The notes beneath the pieces were generated by a model, which was not told where the DNA came from, ran no database searches, and saw only the letters and a list, made by a program, of their open reading frames with translations. Below are positions 57,518 through 64,000 of a DNA stretch of 64,000 nucleotides, one piece after another. The stretch is from Streptomyces xanthii (GTDB taxonomy: Bacteria > Actinomycetota > Actinomycetes > Streptomycetales > Streptomycetaceae): assembly GCF_014621695.1 (NCBI RefSeq), contig NZ_CP061281.1, positions 4,836,001 to 4,900,000 on the forward strand, given 5' to 3'. The position numbers and the translations under genes are program-made. Position 1 is the stretch's first letter. Every line of letters starts with the position of its first letter.

Positions 57518-57536
57518 GATAACGGGTCTGGGCCAA
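57518..57536 (+). promoter_or_regulatory. Shared motif (putative GntR operator), copy 1
   Basis: gataacgggtctgggccaa lies 112 nt upstream of the ABC importer's first gene. The same 19-bp string with one change occurs at 61604-61622, before the phosphatase gene. Confidence 0.6.
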
Positions 57537-57648
57537 GCTTGGGGGGTCGTTCACCGGCCCGTTCCCGGCCGGACCCGTCCGGGACACCCGATCCCACGAA
57601 CGTAGCCGCCGTGAGAGTCATCGAGCCGACTGCGAACGAGCGGGACTG

Positions 57649-58755
57649 ATGGAAAAGCTGACCGACCCTCCGGGCGCCCGCAGCGGCATCCGGTTCGACC
57701 GGGTGTCCGTCGCCTACGGCGGGAACACCGTCCTCGACTCCCTCGACCTGACCGTCGAGCCGGGCGAGGTCATGGCCCTGCTCGGGCCCTCAGGCTCCGG
57801 CAAGACGACCGCGCTGCGGGCCGTCGCCGGCTTCGTGCGGCCCGCCGCCGGGCGCGTGTTCATCGGCGGGCGCGACGTCACCGACCTGCCGCCGCACCGG
57901 CGCGGGATCGGCATGGTCGTGCAGCAGTACGCGCTGTTCCCGCACATGAAGGTGAAGGACAACGTCGCCTTCGGCATGCGCGCGCGGAAGGTGCCCAAGG
58001 CCGAGATACCCGGCCGGGTCACCGAGGCGCTGGAGATGACCGGCATGGGCGCCTACGCCGAACGCCATCCGCGCGAGCTCTCCGGCGGCCAGCAGCAGCG
58101 CGTCGCCATCGCCCGCGCCCTCGCCGTCCGCCCCGACGTCCTGCTCCTCGACGAACCGCTCTCCGCGCTCGACGCGCAGCTCCGCTCCGGCATGCTCGCC
58201 GAACTGGCCCGGCTGCACCGCGAGTTGCCCGACGTGTCGATCCTCTACGTCACCCACGACCAGGTCGAGGCCCTCACCCTCGCCGACCGGATCGCCGTCA
58301 TGGACCGCGCCCGGCTCCAGGACGTCGGCACGCCGCAGGACCTGTACCGCAAGCCCCGCACGGAGTTCACCGCCTCCTTCGTCGGCAACGCCAACCTCCT
58401 TCCTGTCCAGGTCGGTTCGGGCTCCGCCGTCACCTTCGGGACCGCCGAACTGAAGGTCGCCGCCCCGGACGCCGCGGCCGGCGCCTCCGCCACCCTCTGC
58501 GTCCGGCCCCACCTCGTCGGACTCGGCGACGGGCCCAACGCGCTCACCGGCGAGGTCGCCGAGGTCCAGTGGCGCGGCTCCACCCACCGCCTCCTCGTCG
58601 ACATCGGCGGCCACCAGGTCAAGGCCGACCTGCGCGAACTGCGCACCCCGCCCGCCCCCGGCGACACCGTCACCGTCCACTTCGCGCCCGAGGACGCCGT
58701 ACTGATCGGCGCCGGTGTGGGAGCGGGAGCGGGAACGGGGGCGCGCGATGACTAG
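57649..58755 (+). CDS. ABC importer ATP-binding protein (2-aminoethylphosphonate type)
   Basis: A 368-aa importer ATPase. Walker A is LLGPSGSGKTTALRAVAGFV (about residues 45-53), the Q-loop is VVQQYALFPHM, the signature LSGGQQQRVAIARALA, Walker B is VLLLDEPLSALD, and the H-loop TLYVTHDQ form reads ILYVTHDQVEAL. The C-terminal ~110 residues form the TOBE regulatory domain (VRPHLVGLGDG). Together with two permeases and a binding protein it makes the phosphonate-type (PhnT-like) importer. ATG 57649. Its stop overlaps the first permease by 8 bp. Confidence 0.92.
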   Translation: MEKLTDPPGARSGIRFDRVSVAYGGNTVLDSLDLTVEPGEVMALLGPSGSGKTTALRAVAGFVRPAAGRVFIGGRDVTDLPPHRRGIGMVVQQYALFPHMKVKDNVAFGMRARKVPKAEIPGRVTEALEMTGMGAYAERHPRELSGGQQQRVAIARALAVRPDVLLLDEPLSALDAQLRSGMLAELARLHRELPDVSILYVTHDQVEALTLADRIAVMDRARLQDVGTPQDLYRKPRTEFTASFVGNANLLPVQVGSGSAVTFGTAELKVAAPDAAAGASATLCVRPHLVGLGDGPNALTGEVAEVQWRGSTHRLLVDIGGHQVKADLRELRTPPAPGDTVTVHFAPEDAVLIGAGVGAGAGTGARDD

Positions 58756-59623
58756 CGCCGCCATCGGGGCGCCCGCAATGCGCGGTGCCCTCAAGTCCCG
58801 CAGGAGCATGGGCGGTTGGGTGTGGGCGCTGCCGCCTGTCGCCGGGCTCGCGCTCGTCTTCCTCTACCCGTTGTTCCTCGTCGTCCAGCAGTCCTTCCGG
58901 CCCGACAGCGGCGGCACGTCCGTCCAGCCGTACCGCGACGTGTTCGCCTCCGAGGCGTTCCGCGAGGCGCTCGGCACGACGGTGTGGCTCGCCGCCGGAT
59001 CGACCGCAGGATGCCTCGTCCTCGGCTTCGCCCTCGCGCTGGTCATCGCGTTCGTGCCGTTCCCCGGCGGGAAGGCCGTCGCCAAGTTCATCGACGTCTT
59101 CCTCTCCTTCCCGTCCTTCCTCATCACCCTCGCCCTGCTCTTCGTGTACGGGCAGGTCGGCATGGCCAACGGGCTGTGGACGGACGTCACCGGCGCCGCC
59201 ACCGGACCGTTCCAGTTCCTGTCCACGCCCTGGGGTGTTCTCCTCGCCGAGATCACGTACTTCACGCCGTTCGTGATGCGGCCCCTGCTCGCGGCGTTCT
59301 CCCAGATCGACACGGCGCAGCTGGAAGTGGCGTCGTCGCTGGGCGCCCGGCCCTGGCGGATCGTCCGGCAGATCGTCCTCCCCGAGGCGCTGCCGGCGCT
59401 GGCCGCCGGCGGGTCCCTCGTCCTGGTGATGTGCCTGAACGAGTTCGGGATCGTCCTGTTCACCGGCGCCAAGGGCGTCACGACCCTGCCGATGCTCGTC
59501 TACGGCAAGGCGATCCTGGAGTCGGACTACCCCGGCGCCTGCGTCGTCGCCGTCGTCAACGTGCTGATCTCCGTCGGGCTCTACGGCGTCTACCGGGCGG
59601 TGAGCCGTCGTGCTGGTGCATAG
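58748..59623 (+). CDS. ABC importer permease 1
   Basis: A 291-aa inner-membrane permease of the iron/spermidine/phosphonate type. About six hydrophobic segments are seen (WALPPVAGLALVFLYPLFLV; FIDVFLSFPSFLITLALLF; VLMVCLNEFGIVLF form reads LVLVMCLNEFGIVLF), and the ATPase-contact EAA-like loop is LGARPWRIVRQIVLPEALPAL. ATG 58748 overlaps the ATPase gene by 8 bp; the stop overlaps permease 2 by 14 bp. All genes of the unit are therefore translationally coupled. Confidence 0.9.
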   Translation: MTSAAIGAPAMRGALKSRRSMGGWVWALPPVAGLALVFLYPLFLVVQQSFRPDSGGTSVQPYRDVFASEAFREALGTTVWLAAGSTAGCLVLGFALALVIAFVPFPGGKAVAKFIDVFLSFPSFLITLALLFVYGQVGMANGLWTDVTGAATGPFQFLSTPWGVLLAEITYFTPFVMRPLLAAFSQIDTAQLEVASSLGARPWRIVRQIVLPEALPALAAGGSLVLVMCLNEFGIVLFTGAKGVTTLPMLVYGKAILESDYPGACVVAVVNVLISVGLYGVYRAVSRRAGA

Positions 59624-60407
59624 CCGGGCCGGGAAGTGGGCCGTCCGGGTCCTCTTCTTCGCGCTCTTCCTGCCGCTCTTCGCGGTGCCGCTGCTCGTGA
59701 TCCTCGCCGCGTCGTTCGCCGGGAACTGGTCCGGGGCCCTGCCCTCCGGGTTCACCACCGGGCACTACGACGCCGCCACCAGCGGTGACTCGCTCACCGC
59801 GCTCACCACCAGCCTCGTCACCGCCGTCACCGCCAGCGTGCTCGCCCTCGTCGTCGGCGGCTGGGCCGCGCTCGCCGCCGCCGCGCTGAAGAAGCGGGGC
59901 AGGCGTGCGATGGACACCCTGTTCATGCTGCCGGTCGCCGTGCCGTCCGTCGTCGTCGGCCTCGCCGTCCTCGTCGCCTTCAGCAAGCCGCCGATGCTGC
60001 TCAACGGCACCCGCTGGATCGTCATCCTCGCGCACACCATTCTTGTCACCGCGTTCGCCTACCAGTCGGTCTCGGCCGCCATCGTGCGTCTCGACCCGGC
60101 GTACGAGCAGGCCGCGGCGTCGCTCGGCGCCCGGCCCGCGTACGTCCTGTGGAAGGTGAAGCTGCCCCTGCTGCTGCCGTCCCTGAACGCGGCCGCCGGC
60201 CTCTGCTTCGCCCTGTCCATGGGCGAGTTGAGCGCCACGATGATGCTCTACCCGCCGGACTGGATGCCGCTGCCGGTGCAGATCTACGCCACCACCGACC
60301 GCGGCTCCCTGTTCACCGGATCCGCGATCGCCGTGGTCCTGATGGGCGCCACCCTGCTCGTGCTGCTCGCCGTCTCCCGCATCCGCACCAAGGCCTCGTA
60401 CCGCTGA
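59610..60407 (+). CDS. ABC importer permease 2
   Basis: A 265-aa permease. The first helix is VRVLFFALFLPLFAVPLLVIL, with FMLPVAVPSVVVGLAVLVAF and LGARPAYVLWKVKLPLLLPS (EAA-like loop) following. It is distinct in sequence from permease 1, as in PhnU/PhnV pairs. GTG 59610 overlaps permease 1 by 14 bp. The substrate-binding protein gene begins 47 nt downstream. Confidence 0.9.
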   Translation: MLVHSRAGKWAVRVLFFALFLPLFAVPLLVILAASFAGNWSGALPSGFTTGHYDAATSGDSLTALTTSLVTAVTASVLALVVGGWAALAAAALKKRGRRAMDTLFMLPVAVPSVVVGLAVLVAFSKPPMLLNGTRWIVILAHTILVTAFAYQSVSAAIVRLDPAYEQAAASLGARPAYVLWKVKLPLLLPSLNAAAGLCFALSMGELSATMMLYPPDWMPLPVQIYATTDRGSLFTGSAIAVVLMGATLLVLLAVSRIRTKASYR

Positions 60408-60454
60408 GCCCCGCTCCGCCGACACCCCTGTCCTTCCAAGGAGTTCACCTCGCC

Positions 60455-61528
60455 ATGCCCGCGAACCCGCGCAAGAACACCCTCACCGCCGCCGTCGCCG
60501 TCACCGGCTGTCTCGCCCTCGCCGCCACGCTCACCGGCTGCGGCGGCAGCTCCGCCGCCTCCGACGAGAAGGTCGTCACCGTCTACAGCGCCGACGGCCT
60601 CAAGGGCGAGAACGGCGACGGCTGGTACGACAAGGTCTTCAAGGACTTCACCGCGAAGACCGGCATCAAGGTCGAGTACGTGGAGGGCGGCTCCGGCGAG
60701 GTCGTGCAGCGCGCCGTCCGCGAGAAGGCCAACACCCAGGCCGACGTCCTCGTCACGCTGCCCCCGTTCATCCAGCAGGCCGGTGGCAAGGGCCTGCTCG
60801 CGAAGTACGCGCCCGAGGGCGCCGACCAGGTCGACGGCGCCGACAAGGGCGCCGACGGCACCTGGACCTCCGTCGTCAACAACTACTTCGGCTTCGTCTA
60901 CAACAAGAAGGAGCTGAAGACGCCGCCGCAGACCTGGCAGGAACTGCTCGACGGCAAGTACAAGAACAAGCTCCAGTACTCCACCCCGGGCGTCGCCGGC
61001 GACGGCACCGCCGTCGTCGTCAAGGCCATGCACGACTTCGGCGGCAAGCAGCCCGCCATGGACTACCTGAAGAAGCTCCAGGCCAACAACGTCGGCCCGT
61101 CTGCCTCCACCGGCAAACTCGCCCCCAAGGTGGACAAGGGCGAACTCCTCGTCGCCAACGGCGACGTGCAGATGAACTACGCCCAGTCCAAGGACATGCC
61201 CAACCTCGGCATCTGGTTCCCGAAGACCGAGGGCGGCAAGCCCACCTCCTTCGCCCTGCCCTACGCCGCCGGCCTCGTGAAGAACGCCCCGCACACCGCC
61301 AACGGCAAGAAGCTCCTCGACTTCATGCTCGCGACCAAGCAGCAGCAGGAGGTCAGCGCCATCGGCGGCGGCTTCTCCGCGCGCGGCGACGTCCACGCCA
61401 CCGACGAGAACGCCCTCGCCCTCGCCAAGATCATGGACGGCGTCGAGATCTTCGAGCCGGACTGGAACGACATCGACAAGAACCTCCAGACGTACGTCGA
61501 CGACTGGAAGACCGCCACCGGCAGCTGA
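60455..61528 (+). CDS. Extracellular solute-binding lipoprotein (2-aminoethylphosphonate type)
   Basis: A 357-aa binding protein. The lipoprotein signal is LAATLTGCGG with lipidated Cys about residue 29. The mature domain starts with VVTVYSADGLKGENGDGWYD, then FTAKTGIKVEYVEGGSGEVV and YFGFVYNKKEL, with the C-terminal DVHATDENALALAKIMDG. This arrangement, especially YSADGLKGENGDGWYDK, resembles 2-aminoethylphosphonate-binding proteins rather than iron-binding ones. ATG 60455 follows aaggag 12 nt upstream. It completes a complete importer set. Confidence 0.88.
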   Translation: MPANPRKNTLTAAVAVTGCLALAATLTGCGGSSAASDEKVVTVYSADGLKGENGDGWYDKVFKDFTAKTGIKVEYVEGGSGEVVQRAVREKANTQADVLVTLPPFIQQAGGKGLLAKYAPEGADQVDGADKGADGTWTSVVNNYFGFVYNKKELKTPPQTWQELLDGKYKNKLQYSTPGVAGDGTAVVVKAMHDFGGKQPAMDYLKKLQANNVGPSASTGKLAPKVDKGELLVANGDVQMNYAQSKDMPNLGIWFPKTEGGKPTSFALPYAAGLVKNAPHTANGKKLLDFMLATKQQQEVSAIGGGFSARGDVHATDENALALAKIMDGVEIFEPDWNDIDKNLQTYVDDWKTATGS

Positions 61529-61603
61529 GCCCCGCCCGCCCCGCAGCTCAGTCCATCGGGCGGCGACGAATGTCCATGGCGCTCCCCGCCCGCATCACCA
61601 GAA

Positions 61604-61622
61604 GATAACGGGTCTGGTCCAA
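61604..61622 (+). promoter_or_regulatory. Shared motif (putative GntR operator), copy 2
   Basis: gataacgggtctggtccaa, identical at 18 of 19 positions to the copy at 57518. It lies 86 nt upstream of the phosphatase gene and suggests control by the same regulator. Confidence 0.6.
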
Positions 61623-61708
61623 CGCCTCCGAATTCTCAGGGGTGTCGGACCACCCGCGCACGCCCGCAGACACCCGTGACCGCCCGCCCCGCTCCGGAGG
61701 ACCCCCGC

Positions 61709-63220
61709 ATGCCGCGCACCCCGTCCGGCCTCTCCCGCCGCTCGATGCTCCTCGGCTCCGCCACCGCAGCACTCGCCCTCACCGTCCCGGCGACGAGCGC
61801 CGTCGCCCGCGCCCGCGCCGCCCGGACCCCGAAGGTCCTCGTCATCGGCCTCGACGGCGCCCTCCTGAACCGCATCAAGGACGCCGACGCACCCCGCCTC
61901 AAGGCCCTCATGGCGGCCGGCCTCACCGCCCCCAGTGCGATCTACGCCAACCCGATGGCGCCCACCATGTCCGGCCCCGGCTGGTCCACCCTCATCACCG
62001 GCGTCTGGCCCGACAAGCACAACGTGAAGGACAACAACTTCACCGGCCACAAGTTCGCCCAGTACCCCGACTTCCTCACCCGGATCGAGACCGCGAAGCC
62101 GTCGCTGTCGACGTACGCTGTCTCCTCCTGGGCCCCGATCACCGACATCGTCTTCTCCGCGAAGGTCGACACCCGCGTCTCCACCCCGAGCGCCGAGTAC
62201 GACACCGGCACCACCGCCCGCGCCGTCGAACGGCTCAAGGGCGCGAACCCGGACGCCGTCTTCGTCCAGCTCGACAACGTCGACCACGCCGGCCACACCT
62301 ACGGCGCCGCGAGCCAGGAGTACCTCGACGCGATCCACGGCGTCGACGGCCAGGTCGGCGCGATGGTCGACGCCGTCACGTCCCGTTCCACGTACGGGAA
62401 CGAGGACTGGCTGATCCTCGTCACCGCCGACCACGGGCACACCGACGTGGGCGGCCACGGCGGCTCCACCTGGCCCGAACGCCAGACGTTCATGATCGCG
62501 ACGGGCGGCACCGCTGCGCCCGGCTCCACCCGCCACGACGTCAAGATGCCCGACATCGCGGCCACCGCCCTCGCTCACCTCGGCATCGCCCTCGACCCCG
62601 CCTGGGGCCTGGACGGCCGCCCGGTCCAGCAGCCGCTCCCCGACGACTTCGACGCCCTGCGCGACCGGCTGGGCGGGCCCGTCGACGAGACCGGCATCGG
62701 ATCCGGCGTCATCGGCTTCACGCACACCCCGCCGAGCGGCTGGAGCGTCGACAACTCCCGGATGGGCACCGGCGGCGTCACCGAATGGCGCGGCTGGTCC
62801 TTCACCACCGACGAGTTCTGGACCAAGGCCGAACGCGACCAGCAGCGCGAGTGCAACGTGCGGGCCCGCGGCGTCTTCGCCGTGGCCGACGGCGACGAAT
62901 GGTCCGACAAGACCGTCACCGGCACCTTCGACTCGACCCTGACCAGCCCCGCCTTCCCGGTCACCGGCGGCCGCCCGGCCACCCTCACCTACACGACCTT
63001 CTACCGCCAGGAGGCCCCGCAGAAGGGCGAGGTCCTCGTCTCCTACGACGGCGCCGCCCCCGTCCCCGTCCGCACCTACACGGCCGACGTCCCCTCCCGC
63101 ACGGAGACCGTCCCACTGACCGTCCCCGCGGGCGCGACCAGCGCGAAGGCCCACTTCCGCTACACCGGGGCCAACAACTGGTTCTGGACGATCGACGGGG
63201 TCAAGATCAGCCGGTCTTGA
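61709..63220 (+). CDS. Tat-exported alkaline phosphatase superfamily enzyme (phosphodiesterase / phosphonoacetate-hydrolase-like)
   Basis: A 503-aa secreted metalloenzyme. The twin-arginine signal is SRRSMLLGSATAALALTVPA. The alkaline-phosphatase-superfamily domain (about 45-330) shows the metal/nucleophile region APTMSGPGWSTLITGVWPDKH with nucleophile Thr/Ser, FVQLDNVDHAGHTYG and VTADHGHTDVGGHGG (both metal sites). The C-terminal ~160 residues form a jelly-roll-like domain of unknown role. It resembles the type I phosphodiesterase/nucleotide pyrophosphatase group that includes phosphonoacetate hydrolase. ATG 61709 has ggagg 8 nt upstream. Co-regulated with the importer by motif. Confidence 0.88.
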   Translation: MPRTPSGLSRRSMLLGSATAALALTVPATSAVARARAARTPKVLVIGLDGALLNRIKDADAPRLKALMAAGLTAPSAIYANPMAPTMSGPGWSTLITGVWPDKHNVKDNNFTGHKFAQYPDFLTRIETAKPSLSTYAVSSWAPITDIVFSAKVDTRVSTPSAEYDTGTTARAVERLKGANPDAVFVQLDNVDHAGHTYGAASQEYLDAIHGVDGQVGAMVDAVTSRSTYGNEDWLILVTADHGHTDVGGHGGSTWPERQTFMIATGGTAAPGSTRHDVKMPDIAATALAHLGIALDPAWGLDGRPVQQPLPDDFDALRDRLGGPVDETGIGSGVIGFTHTPPSGWSVDNSRMGTGGVTEWRGWSFTTDEFWTKAERDQQRECNVRARGVFAVADGDEWSDKTVTGTFDSTLTSPAFPVTGGRPATLTYTTFYRQEAPQKGEVLVSYDGAAPVPVRTYTADVPSRTETVPLTVPAGATSAKAHFRYTGANNWFWTIDGVKISRS

Positions 63221-63224
63221 TCAG

Positions 63225-63256
63225 GGCGGCCCGGCTGCTGAGGCAGCCGGGCCGCC
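63225..63256. terminator. Bidirectional hairpin between convergent genes
   Basis: Perfect 14-bp inverted repeat (63225-63238 with 63243-63256), loop tgag, between the phosphatase stop and the stop of the HAD gene on the other strand. It can serve both. Confidence 0.85.
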
Positions 63257-63261
63257 ATCAC

Positions 63262-64000
63262 TCACACCAGGTCGACGAGATCCGCGATCGAATCGACGAC
63301 CTTGGTCGGACGGAACGGGAACCTGTCGATGTCCGACTGGCTGGTGAGCCCCGTCAGAACCAGGAACGTCGTCATGCCTGCTTCGAGACCGGCCAGGACA
63401 TCGGTGTCCATCCGGTCGCCGATCATGGCGCTGGACTCGGAGTGGGCACCGATGGCGTTGAGCCCGGTACGCATCATCAGCGGGTTCGGCTTGCCGACGA
63501 AGTAAGGCTCCTTGCCGGTCGCCTTCGTGATCAGCGCGGCGACGGAGCCGGTGGCAGGCAGCACGCCTTCGGTCGAAGGCCCGGTGTTGTCAGGATTCGT
63601 GGCAATGAATCGGGCGCCGCCGTTGATGAGCCGGATGGCCTTGGTCAGCGCTTCGAACGAATAGGTACGCGTCTCGCCCAAGATCACGAAATCGGGATCC
63701 GCGTCGCTGAGGATGTAGCCGACGTCGTGCAACGCAGTGGTCAGACCGGCCTCGCCGATGACGTATGCCGTACCGTTCGGCCGCTGACTGTCCACGAATC
63801 TGGCGGTCGCCAGAGCCGACGTCCAGATGTTCTCCATCGGCACTTCCAGCCCGATGCGATTGAGGCGGGCGTGCAAGTCCCTGGCCGTGTACATCGAGTT
63901 GTTGGTCAGGACCAGGAAGGGCTTGCCCGAGTCACGCAACTTCTTGATGAACGAGTCCGCACCGGGAATCGGAACGCCCTCGTGCATGAGGACTCCGTCC
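63262..64000 (-). CDS. HAD-IIA family hydrolase (NagD-like), 5' part outside window
   Basis: The C-terminal ~246 residues of a HAD-IIA phosphatase. The frame is open to the window edge, where the last visible residues are DGVL just before MHEGVPIPGA: the end of motif I (D-x-D-G-V-L), so about a dozen residues lie beyond the window. Motif II is FLVLTNNSMYTARDL, motif III Lys is in YFVGKPNPLMM and motif IV is MIGDRMDTDVLAGLEAG. It dephosphorylates a small sugar or nucleotide phosphate. Slightly less G/C-rich codon use than neighbours. Confidence 0.9.
   Translation of the reverse strand, partial: DGVLMHEGVPIPGADSFIKKLRDSGKPFLVLTNNSMYTARDLHARLNRIGLEVPMENIWTSALATARFVDSQRPNGTAYVIGEAGLTTALHDVGYILSDADPDFVILGETRTYSFEALTKAIRLINGGARFIATNPDNTGPSTEGVLPATGSVAALITKATGKEPYFVGKPNPLMMRTGLNAIGAHSESSAMIGDRMDTDVLAGLEAGMTTFLVLTGLTSQSDIDRFPFRPTKVVDSIADLVDLV

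Overview
This 64 kb window is from a high-GC actinomycete, almost certainly a Streptomyces chromosome. Third codon positions are strongly G/C biased, GTG starts are common, and many family types are typical of the genus: DUF3618, DUF1707, DUF3311, DUF445, GlxA-type AraC regulators, ROK regulators, a class E sortase and a DUF6412/YidC pair. No integrase, transposase, rRNA or CRISPR array was seen.

Layout. 1-8.8 kb: the 3' part of rdgB, tRNA-Leu(UAG), a Bcp peroxiredoxin, a DUF3618 protein, a GroES-like protein, a guanidinium exporter behind an apparent guanidine-III riboswitch, a class A penicillin-binding protein and a three-gene ABC-2 exporter. 8.9-22.1 kb: ordinary accessory metabolism and regulation, including an SGNH esterase, a DUF445 protein, MFS/GNAT genes opposite a GlxA-type regulator, an acyltransferase-3/SGNH protein, an AhpD-like protein, a methyltransferase with an unusual in-frame open extension after its UGA stop, an alpha/beta hydrolase and an AraC/GyrI-like regulator. 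22.1-24.9 kb: small accessory genes (superinfection-immunity-like protein, winged-helix-type protein, lipoprotein).

24.9-35.1 kb is the highlight. Seven minus-strand genes, six of them joined by 1-4 bp overlaps or a gap of about 10 bp, encode a Vsr endonuclease, a Z1-domain ATPase, a PD-(D/E)XK protein, a MORC/MutL-type GHKL ATPase, an unrecognised protein of about 300 aa, a fusion of a DUF6339-like region to a C5-methyltransferase fold whose catalytic Cys motif is missing, and an intact C5 cytosine methyltransferase. It looks like a complex, ATP-dependent restriction-modification defence system.

35.2-47.4 kb continues the accessory character: two small P-loop kinases, a Ser/Thr kinase - membrane protein - STAND/TPR NTPase cluster, a gene broken by an in-frame UGA, an XRE/Uma2 pair and a SEC-C protein. 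47.6-56.7 kb: sortase E, a DUF3311/sodium-solute symporter pair, DUF6412/YidC, an FAH-family hydrolase, an oxidoreductase/UPF0303 pair opposite a ROK regulator, and an LAXTG surface protein. 56.7-63.2 kb: a GntR/UTRA regulator, a four-gene ABC importer resembling 2-aminoethylphosphonate uptake, and a Tat-exported alkaline-phosphatase-superfamily enzyme. A 19-bp motif shared upstream of the importer and the phosphatase suggests one regulon. The window ends inside a HAD-IIA hydrolase gene.

A family of structured intergenic repeats occurs at three clear loci and one weak one and may act as a transcript end or structured-RNA element. All family calls come from reading motifs by eye; no database search was run.
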